Source: Lasiodiplodia sp. COLG20
Lineage: Eukaryota > Ascomycota > Dothideomycetes > Botryosphaeriales > Botryosphaeriaceae
Assembly (NCBI GenBank): GCA_009801085.1
Contig: VNWV01000006.1
Coordinates: 124,001 to 188,000, forward strand
DNA length: 64,000 nucleotides
Direction of reading: 5' to 3'
Below the pieces are notes generated by a model. It ran no database searches, was not told the origin of the DNA, and saw only the letters and a list, made by a program, of their open reading frames with translations. Of the stretch, positions 55,998 through 64,000 are shown piece by piece (the first letter of the stretch is position 1; the number at the start of each line of letters is the position of its first letter). Both the position numbers and the translations under genes were made by a program.

Positions 55998-57952
55998 TTA
56001 TTGACGCCTCGTGAAAGTGGTCCAAAACAGGACGTGCAACCCATAATATCTGCCATAATACGTTAGTCGACTCACAGGCGATCGGCGGTCTCTACACCAG
56101 AGCAATAGCGGGATATGTAAGGACGCGATAGTACATACCCAGCCGTCATTGCTAGTAAATTGGTCCATGAAATTCCGGGTGGTATCAAGAGGCTACTACC
56201 CAGCGCTATTGTAAAAGCAACAATCGCTGAAAGAGCAGCTCGATCAGACAATTCCCTGAGGACTATGGTAAGTGTGGGTCCAATCAAGAAGGCGAAGGCG
56301 AGCATTGCATAGAGAGCGTTGGTGATGCTCTTGAGCAAATCTGTGCGTATCGCGAAGACGTGTGTGGTGTGGAACTTCTTCACGCCGTCCTTGCCAATAA
56401 ATAGTTTCTGTAATTGTTGCTTCAGGTAGAATTTTCACTCCATAGATTTGAGCGGTGTAACATACCTGAATAGCTTCTGGCAGTGATGCGACGATGGATT
56501 CGACGGCTCGCTCTAGCTTTGTGAGTTCCAGAGGGAAAACTTTGATTACGTCATCGTCGTTTTCAAGAAAACACCGTTCTTCTTCGCCTGTCAACGGCGC
56601 CGTAAGTCTAACATAGGCGATCTGAGACCTCCGAGCGCTCTGTGAAGGTTTTCCTGCAGAGTAAAGGGCTCTAGCCCGTGATAAGCCTTTTTCTGCTTAT
56701 GCTATCAGCGTCGCACGCTGCTTTCAATTACCCGAAAGATACACACCGTATTCAGAAAGGCAATGGTCGATCTTGAGGATCAACTGTTTTCTTCTCTGAT
56801 CCCATTGGCCATCGTCTTCGACTCTGGAGCTCAGCAAGAAAGGTCGGACCCTAGAATCGTCACTGAATGAGTACCCTGTCTCTGAAGGCTCTGTGTCCCG
56901 ACTTTTTCTGAACAAGCGTTGATACAACCCCTTATTTCGACGGCCTTGTCTCTCGAACTCCTCAACGTCATGGTGTTCTGACTGATTCGATATATTGCCA
57001 GATAGAACTCCTCCATGAAACTGGCTTCTTTCCTTATCTTGCGGCCCGGTCCAGTCTTTTCTGTAATTCTTTTCCTGCGGAGCGGGCTGCGGTTGTTGTT
57101 GAGGACTTTCGGCTGCTTCCTCGTCTCTTTGGTCGCGTTTTTCTTGTTTGATTGTGAACACAGATTCCCCAGAAGAGTCAGAAATAGGGTTTGTCGGATG
57201 TTCTCCAGGGTGGAGATCCAACCAAGAGTCACGTTGAAAATTTTGAGCGTCTAGGTCGTTCGCAATAGATTCCACTTGCATCGGAATATTTCCGTAAGGG
57301 CCAGTCCCTGATTTGATAGCTTGTGACATCTGTACCGACCTGACCATTTGTGTTAATTCACGGATAACAAGTTCGATGCTGTCAAGGTGCTGGTTGACTG
57401 TCCCGACGTTTCCGGTGATTGATGCTGTTCTGCTGCGCCTGCTGAGGGTCAGAAGACCAATGGTCTGTAGCGCGATTTATAAATTACATACCCCTCCTCC
57501 GACAAAGTTACGAAGTCGAGATCGACTTGAATACTCTGCAGACATGAACCGACGGCATTGCACAATTCTCCGATCTTATTGATCTTTCTTCTGACTGCCT
57601 GGCCGATGAAGTCGCACTCATCGGACCTGGAAGTTTCAGCTGTCTCGATACTCGTTGGGACCCCGACCTCGACCATCCAGACTTCAAGTCTAAGCCTCAG
57701 ACCATGAAGCCGACGGCCAAGCGGTCGAAGTATACTTGCCCCAAACGGAGATAGGACATCTGCATTGGCGAATGCATCAGAGGAATAATGGCCCAGTATG
57801 TTCAGGCATCGCAGGCAAAGAGTGAGACCAGACAAAGAGTCACTCAAATCGATTCGGTGGCTGAAGAGATATTTTTCGTGCTCGTGCCGTGGATAAGTCT
57901 GGTGCGAGAGAATACCACTATCGCGGGCTGGTGCCGGAAGTTGAGACTCCAT
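55998..57952 (-). CDS. DUF6594-type protein with three C-terminal membrane helices
   Basis: Exons 57952-57492, 57441-56747, 56587-56466, 56407-56139 and 56049-55998; 532 aa. Phases agree and the last intron has a CTAAC branch site. Residues 1-170 form a soluble helical domain (LTLCLRCLNILGHYSSD...). Residues about 230-390 are Gln/Glu/Asp/Arg-rich and probably disordered. A helical stretch precedes FLENDDDVIKVFPLELTKLERAV and then KLFIGKDGVKKFHT. The C-terminus has three hydrophobic helices (NALYAMLAFAFLIGPTLTIVL, SAIVAFTIALGSSLL, LLAMTAGYYGLHVLFW) as in DUF6594, a fungal family expanded near HET and NLR genes. Function unknown. It shares a 214-bp promoter with the DUF7580 gene. Confidence 0.68.
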
Positions 57953-58166
57953 TGCAAGTACGGATGAATGGATGAATGTTGAAGGTGAATGGGTGATGTT
58001 CTCATGCGTACATACCTACACAGTTTCCAAGCGAGTGGCTGACTGACGTGTCAGAGCGGGGTATGCATGATATGTAAGCGCCACAATAACCTACAGGTGA
58101 GTAGACGCAGCCTCGTGTCCATGAAACATTCCTTCACATCTCTATTCTCATCCCAATACAATAACA
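57953..58166. promoter_or_regulatory. Bidirectional promoter between DUF6594 and DUF7580 genes
   Basis: 214 bp between two divergent ATGs. It contains an inverted repeat CTGAC-GT-GTCAG at about 58,043-58,054 with a TGACGT core, plus a GAATG-rich stretch near the minus-strand gene. Confidence 0.5.
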
Positions 58167-60029
58167 ATGAGCGGTTTTGAGACTGTCGCTGCCGCTCTCG
58201 GCATAGTTCAGCTTGCAAAACACACGATCACAGGGCTCTGCCAGCTACTGCGAGAATACAATGTTGCCGGAGCGCTCTTGTTTGAGATGGTCGGCGACTT
58301 CGATTGTTTTCAAGAGCGCCTCGATGTTTGGTCGAAGATGTGGCATCTTGTGCCAAAGGGAAACTCGGGGACTGAGTCCCACGTCAGAATGTTGTGGGGC
58401 GAAACTAGTGCCGAGAAGATTATGATGCAGCTAGCAAGCATTGATGAGTGCTGCAGACAATTCACAAAGCTGATAGCAAGCTTAATGGGGATCGACCATT
58501 TGGTAGAGTATAATCTTCAAAGTCAACTCTTCGCGGCTCGGCTTTTGGACTCGTCGGACGAGAAAAGTAAGGTACTACACATCTCATAAATGATTTCTAC
58601 TCTGTAAAACCTTTTAATTAGATACGGCTAACGCTCATTGCAGCCTCTCGAGCTCTTGAAAGGCTTCACCAGGGATTCAAGGGTGAGGAAATATCGCGAT
58701 ATGCTGCGTGCAGCTCAGAAGGCTACCACGACAAAGGCCAAAGCGGAATTCATTCTTAGAAAACGCGATAGCCTTAAAGAACTCTTGAAGGATATGGACA
58801 ACAAGTTCACAAAGCTTGATGATGATTCTTTGAGGACTTTCTGCCTACGCCACCCGAGTGTGTCCAAGAGTGCATCCCAGGCGGAGATTGTAGAGACTAT
58901 CGAAGCAGAAAGTAGGCTTGATAGAGCTCTAGTCACGCGAAATGCCTCGAGGGTCATTTACGACTGGTGTTTAAAGAGTAGGGTTGGCACGCTTCCCATT
59001 ACGGATGGCCCAGATTCCTCAAGAAGCGGTCAGGCTACGGCCGAGAACAGCATCCAAAAGCTCAAATTAGACCTGAGTCTTACTGAAAAGAGTAAAGCGA
59101 CGCCTTATTGTTTGCGCTACCATTGCTTCGCACTCTGGAGCCATGATTCGCAGGAACAAGAGCTTCTTATCGAAGGACCGATCTCTCCCGGTGCTGCTTA
59201 CCACACCATGTCTCCGCACCATCCTGACATCTGTGAGGCAATAGACTTTGGAACTGCTTGTACTACTGTACTCAAGAAGGATTCAAAGCGGTTCGGTGTG
59301 GCAAACAGCGCGAGTGAAGATCCAAACGACGCCTTCATCTGGTTTCAATCCCGCTACCCCGTCCCCAACTCCGTCTCCTCGGGCAAAGCCACCTCGGCCC
59401 ATGTCCGTTCCCTCCTGGAAAACATGCAACAGAAATCCTTCGCCGAAGCATTCGAAGAATTTCCCTACGCCGAACGGTTCGATCTCGCGTACCAAGTGGC
59501 AGAGTGCGGACTGATGCTGCTGGGAACACCCTGGCTTTCGGATATTCGTAGCGCTCGCCTCTTCCGGATCAAGAACTACACTTTTCAACAATATTTGTTT
59601 GTGCTTGAGGTAGCAGACGGGTACAGCGAGGGGACATTGCAGAGTCCAGACCTCTTGGCTACAGTGGAGCCACAGACTTTCATGATCGGCATAATCTTGA
59701 CCGAGATTGCCATTGCAGAGCCAATTGTCGGCTTTGTGCAGTACACATCGCAGGACGGTAGTCAGAAGCTTGCTTTGAAAGTCACCCGCCTTAATGACCA
59801 AGGACAGAAGCAAGACTATGCTATGAAACTTGGTGCAGCTGTTCGACGGGTCAATAACTGCATGGGTCTCGCCTACAGCGAAGCTGTTGAGTTCTGCCTG
59901 CGCCAGTCCGCAATCAGCAGAAATTCCGCTTGGGCGCAGCTGGTGGGAGGTACATGTCGGGAAGCTGAGAGAGATGGGGCATACAAGGCACTGCTGAAAG
60001 ATTTTCACCAGAAGGTGTTTGCACGGTAA
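58167..60029 (+). CDS. HeLo-like / DUF7580 domain protein
   Basis: Exons 58167-58571 and 58644-60029; 596 aa. If GTAAGT at 60027 is a donor joined to the acceptor near 60,079, the last residues change to RLSGRSKNE. The N-terminus (MSGFETVAAALGIVQLAKHTI...) and FDCFQERLDVWSKMW resemble the helical HeLo-like domains at the N-termini of fungal cell-death proteins. The C-terminal half has the DUF7580 pattern: AYQVAECGLMLLGTPWLSD (about residues 420-440) and IGIILTEIAIAEPIVG (about 490-505). Such proteins are part of fungal allorecognition and stress-related gene sets, but no biochemical activity is established. I see no kinase catalytic residues. Confidence 0.7.
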
Positions 60030-61122
60030 GTCTCCTCCCTACATCTTTGACATTATATCCACTTCAACGGTTGCGTAGTCTGTCAGGCCGCTCAAAAAAT
60101 GAAATCGAGAGCATTCATCTTCTTCAACTTCCTTAGCTTTCTATGAGCGCCGGAGCGGTGTGTCCGCGCGTGTTTTGCACGTTTCCCTTGACAACACGTC
60201 CTGAGCAACGGTGGTTGATGACAGCACGAACGCTTTGAATTATTTCCGGCAACGTGTTAGGCTATTACTGATATGTCCAATAGGATTCAAAAACTGTACT
60301 ATATAAACCGAGGTGAGCGTGGAACGAGCATAACGGGGTAGAAGTAACGGAATAGCCTAAGAGGCTGTCGCGGGGTCAGCATCATTCAAGCCTCCCTGGT
60401 TGTATATCCTTCATAGCGTGCCTCTACTAATGAACTGCCTTCCAAATCATTACCGCCTTCCTCTGCTCACACCTCACTTCCATCTTCAGCGCAAGGTAGG
60501 CAAGGGCGATTGATGCTAGCGCGATCTCGCAAAGTTTCCTTATTTGGACTACGCTGCCCCAGGTTGCGTTACTGAGCTTGCACTGGGGACTGGGGTTGCT
60601 CTACGATAATACACCAAAGATGTCACGGCGCGGACTACGGGCGTGGCCAGATAACATTGAAGCAAGACTTCTTCTTTTCATTGCACTGCTGTCAATTGAA
60701 TTGTTTTTATCCGCTCATTTATTCATCGAAACATGCGTACATATGCTTGTTGTTGTTCAAGCATGACTGAATCTGCCCAAAACGCAGCCGAATGGACTTC
60801 CCGAGGCATAGTCTACACCGGTCCCAGACCATACTTCACTTCCCATCAAGGCCGACACGAATAAGATTTTACCGCCAACATGCTCTTCTCAAATTCGGGG
60901 ACGAAATGGCGAGTGGAAATCTGTAAGGGTTTGATGCTCCATATAATCACGGTTTCAAGGAAGAGTGTGCATTAGTGATTCTGCATTAAATTGTCTATTT
61001 CCCCGAAATCAACTCCATTTCTATGCTTCCACCTTTCTGGCCCTCGTCGAAGCGAGCAGCTACAATGATCGCACTACCTAATCTGCTTTTGTTGGTTCAG
61101 TCTGTGTGAGTGTTTCCAAGAC
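60030..61122. other. Intergenic region
   Basis: About 1.1 kb. A 62-codon hydrophobic frame at 60578-60766 lacks any supporting feature. No gene called. Confidence 0.4.
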
Positions 61123-62210
61123 TCAGTTCTTCTTTAGCTCCCATGCTTTCTTCTCGGCTGCCCAATTATGCTTCTTTTTTTTGTAGTAAGCACGACGAAA
61201 TTGCCGCACTCTGTCCGAGTCTCAGTCGGAGAATTCGTACTCCGGGCGACAGTAGCGGTTTTCACGAGCATCCTTGACATAATCCTTGAACTGATCAAAA
61301 GTCGCCTTGCCGTTGTACTTGGCCTTCCACGTAAGGTAAGATTGACGCAGGGCATGCTCGCCTTCCTCAACAGGGTACCCATAAGGACTCGCGTCAGTAC
61401 CCCACGCATGCTCGTCGTCATAGTTGTCCCAGTCAGGTGCCCTTTTGGCGATTTCGGGGTGATCAGGTAGGAGCTGAGCCAGTAGGCTGTACATGGTGTC
61501 CTTTGGCTCGCCATCAGGGATGAAGACAAAGCCAGGTTCATCGGGCTTTTCGATTTTGGTCTTCTGAATGTAGTCGGCTTTGTCCTTGAGCTTGGGATAA
61601 GTGTGGGCGATTTCCAGAATGAACGAAAGCTGGACAAGTTCCAGGACGAAGTAGTCGCCTTTGCCGTAGTCCCAGAAATTTGCCTGCTGAGAGCCATTGA
61701 TAACAGGGTTGCTCTTGGACGTGCGACGCTTGGAGGTGTCCGCATCAGAGTTGGAAGAAGTGCGGGAGCTTTCTGACGGCTTCGGTGGCTCAAGTTCCTG
61801 GCCTTCTACCGCACCTGCAAAAGCCTCGAGGCTGTCAGGCACCCCCTCCAATCGATCAGCAACCTTACTGTACTCTTCCTTGCGTTGATCGCTGATCTCC
61901 TTGGTGACCTTCTTATCTTGGTTCTCCGGCGTCTCGAGCGCAGCAATGATTGCATTGATCTTGTCAAAGGCTTCGCGCGGGATTGTGATCTCGGCTTCAG
62001 GCGTTCGAATTTCCCACGCAAGAGGCATGAGTTGATCCGACAGAGACTTGATGTCGAAGTCAACATTCTTTGGGTTGTACTTTGCCGCCCGGATAAGAGT
62101 CGGACGGCAAAGTCAAGGTCAAGGCAGGAGTTGTCTTTACGAGTCCATGCTGCCAGTGTCGAATTTCTTGTATTTGTCGTAGAAAGCTGTGGAGTACTCA
62201 GCTTTTACCC
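61123..62210 (-). pseudogene. Decaying orphan gene (268-codon open core)
   Basis: The open core 62028-61222 (268 aa; MPLAWEIRTPEAEITIPREAF...) is hydrophilic, with an acidic Ser/Pro linker (PPKPSESSRTSSNSDADTS) and basic spots, and no named domain. The same frame extends upstream without an ATG (AAKYNPKNVDFDIKSLSDQ) until a stop near 62,120. A further coding-like piece (VKAEYSTAFYDKYKKFDTG, about 62,205-62,140) sits beyond it in the other frames. Downstream of the TGA at 61222-61224 the same frame reads 32 more Lys-rich codons (QFRRAYYKKKKHNWAAEKK) to a stop at 61123. So both ends look damaged, though a shortened protein could still be made. Unidentified family. Confidence 0.5.
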
Positions 62211-62532
62211 GCGCAGCTTGACAACTCAGTGGTCGTCAATGATGGAATCGGATGGGACGTGGTGCTTACTGCCGAGGTGAGGAACGTTGAAAAGAAGAAA
62301 GGTACCGCTCAGCGGGAAAAAATCTGGCGACTCAATGGCCGCCAGCGAGGGAGTCGAGTGGGATATTGTGGTCCGCGCTGGAGTGCAGGAGGAAGGTGGG
62401 ATTTTGTCGTCCAGCGGCGACAAAGCTAATGAATCGCGCAAAAGTGGATGACCGCTAGCGGTGGCGGAGCGGGTTTGAGAAGATCTGGTGAGAGCCGCGT
62501 GTGGCGGAGCGGTGGTAGATAAATATTCGCAC
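62211..62532. other. Intergenic region upstream of the right-edge gene
   Basis: Contains two direct copies of GTGGCGGAGCGG (about 62,461 and 62,502). No gene. Confidence 0.4.
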
Positions 62533-62618
62533 CTGCCCCAAAGCGAGCATGGGCACATGACGTGCAGAGCTAGCCCAAATGAGGGAATCGTAGCGAGCCT
62601 GAGCTTGAATAATCGCCC
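62533..62618 (+). repeat. Promoter-like block shared with 18.1 kb (copy B)
   Basis: Same ordered words as 18112-18200 (CTGCCCCA, GGCACATGA, GGAATCGTAGCGAG, AATCGCCC), in the same orientation relative to a downstream plus-strand gene. Confidence 0.65.
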
Positions 62619-62790
62619 GTCAGTCTGGCGCTCCTCCTGCTTCACCTCCATCTTCTTCGCTTCTTCCCTTCGTCGCCGCCATTGACCAGCTCTTTAGAAT
62701 ATCTCACATCAGCTATTATGCCGGTACAGACCAACGTCACCAGCCAGTGCTGCCCTTGCTTGCTCATCCTTAAGCTAACCGTTCTGCTAC

Positions 62791-64000
62791 ATGACAGCTA
62801 GACTGTTCCGGAGAGTATCATCGAGAATGTGCGTTGACGACTTCGCGGCTTTACGGCCAAACGCGCCGCGAGCCGATGCCACCCCCTGGACGAACTCAGA
62901 GCGACCGATTGAAAAACAACGTCGAGAAACAGCTGCTCCTTGGGTTGAACAAGCTCTGAAAATGTTCGGTCCTCTTCCGCCGGGATTCAAGCCGTTCTTC
63001 GTGGACGACTTCACCTCTGAAAAACTCAAATTCGAATTTTCTACAGGACGAGGATCAAAGCAGCGCTCGTTTCTAGTCGAGTACCATCCGTCATCAAGAG
63101 CTTGTTTTAATACGTACACGGACCACCGGTCAATCCCGGAGTCAGCGTCAAGGGCATCGTTGGAGGCACCGGGCTTCAACCGCCCATCTCTGGAGTACGT
63201 CGCGACAGACTGGATTTGGGAGGCGCACCCCAACGGGTCGCAAGCAGTCTATGAAGCAATTGTCAGCTATTCTCTGCTACATGGCTGCAAGTTTCCGTCG
63301 ATCGGGACTTTCGAGCGCGTGCGACGCTCTGTCGAGGAACAGCAGCGTTTCGCGGCGGAGCCGGAAGTCTACCACCCCTGCGACAGCCTATTCTGCCTCT
63401 CTAACGACGAGCCATATATGGCCGCCATCGCCCGTCAGTTCGGCTACGGAATTACCATTGCCCAGCCCATGGGTAGCTCGGAAGGCCCAGACGTGTATGA
63501 CAAGGACGCCTGGACAAAACGGCAACCGCCAGTGAAATTTCGTTTCGTGGCAGGGCCATTCCAAGAGCTCTATCCGCCCATATTCCTTGGGCGCTATATG
63601 GGCGTGTGGTTCTCCCTTGTTGCCCGGAACACCGATGTCGTGCGCAGCACCATTGGTGAAGATGTCCAGCCCGCCGAGATCAGCAATATCTGGGCTTCCC
63701 TGCACAACATCGGCTTGCCTGTGGACAAGACTGGGATGCTCATCCTCCTGGCCTATCTCTGGCAGCTCATCCGGTTGGGCCTGGACGTGGCGGACGGCGA
63801 CCTGACAGCTTTCCTCATTCATTTCACTGACAGCTATCTGGCTGGATCTGGATCACCGGAGGCTATCAGAAGCTTCTCACCCGGCTCAATCAACACGCCT
63901 TCCATCATAACCACGTCGCTTCTCAAACGGATAGCGATGTTCTCTGGCAACAAGATCTTCCGTGCGGTCGCCATCAAAGCCGAAGAAATGGCCATCGAAG
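62791..64000 (+). CDS. Unidentified protein, partial (runs off the window)
   Basis: An uninterrupted frame of 403 codons runs from ATG 62791 to the window end. The ATG could be moved to a later Met (62827). An upstream exon is possible because GCTAACC...GACAG just before 62798 resembles a branch site and acceptor. The protein is mixed in character, with Trp/Tyr-rich blocks (VATDWIWEAHPNGSQAVYEA, FLGRYMGVWFSLVARN) and a hydrophobic stretch (GMLILLAYLWQLIRLGLDVA), but no signature I recognise. Its promoter matches that of the helicase relic at 18.1 kb, so it may belong to the same dispersed set of lineage-specific genes. Confidence 0.7.
   Translation, partial: MTARLFRRVSSRMCVDDFAALRPNAPRADATPWTNSERPIEKQRRETAAPWVEQALKMFGPLPPGFKPFFVDDFTSEKLKFEFSTGRGSKQRSFLVEYHPSSRACFNTYTDHRSIPESASRASLEAPGFNRPSLEYVATDWIWEAHPNGSQAVYEAIVSYSLLHGCKFPSIGTFERVRRSVEEQQRFAAEPEVYHPCDSLFCLSNDEPYMAAIARQFGYGITIAQPMGSSEGPDVYDKDAWTKRQPPVKFRFVAGPFQELYPPIFLGRYMGVWFSLVARNTDVVRSTIGEDVQPAEISNIWASLHNIGLPVDKTGMLILLAYLWQLIRLGLDVADGDLTAFLIHFTDSYLAGSGSPEAIRSFSPGSINTPSIITTSLLKRIAMFSGNKIFRAVAIKAEEMAIE

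Noticed and set aside
1..64000. CRISPR arrays, operons, ribosome binding sites, rho-independent terminators
   Set aside because: The window is eukaryotic. No regularly spaced direct repeats with unique spacers were seen, and bacterial signals do not apply.

Overview
The window is nuclear DNA of a filamentous ascomycete (Pezizomycotina). The evidence is the gene style: short spliceosomal introns of about 45-80 bp with GT..AG ends and CTAAC-type branch sites, and families typical of these fungi (Zn2Cys6 regulators, HET, DUF6594, DUF7580, GT61, an ACS-type MFS carrier, and a cholesterol-oxidase-like GMC enzyme fused to a hydrolase). I could not assign a class or genus. All gene models were read by eye. 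Exon joins were checked for splice consensus and reading phase, not against transcripts.

Layout. 0-11 kb: an Ost-alpha-like membrane protein, a GT61 glycosyltransferase and a multi-spanning membrane protein, separated by a 4.7-kb gene-poor stretch with a foldback repeat and a 12-bp minisatellite. 14-16.4 kb: a C2H2+Zn2Cys6 regulator, tail to tail with a glutathione transferase. 16.9-22.7 kb: an island of decayed lineage-specific genes, including a UPF1-like SF1 helicase relic that has lost its Walker A and C-terminal motifs, other relics with in-frame stops, and a gene with an apparent frameshift. 23.1-33.6 kb: a 1,264-residue GMC oxidoreductase/alpha-beta-hydrolase fusion, a 2-pyrone-4,6-dicarboxylate-lactonase-like amidohydrolase, an organic-anion MFS permease, and a small secreted protein built from two identical-spacing cysteine modules. 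36.4-38.7 kb: a HET-domain gene. 38.8-48.3 kb: an MpaB-like oxygenase followed by what looks like a gentisate catabolic cluster (gentisate 1,2-dioxygenase, FAD hydroxylase, fumarylacetoacetase-family hydrolase, Zn2Cys6 regulator) arranged as two divergent pairs. 48.8-54.8 kb: a sodium:neurotransmitter-symporter-family protein, an aldo-keto reductase and another Zn2Cys6 regulator. 56-60 kb: a divergent pair, DUF6594 membrane protein and HeLo-like/DUF7580 protein. 61-64 kb: another decaying orphan gene and an unidentified gene running off the window.

Two repeat signals tie the window together. A foldback MITE of about 95 bp occurs four times (5.0, 21.0, 28.7 and 48.4 kb). A promoter-like block of about 90 bp is shared between the helicase relic (18.1 kb) and the gene at the right edge (62.5 kb), which suggests that these orphan genes belong to one dispersed, co-regulated or duplicated family.
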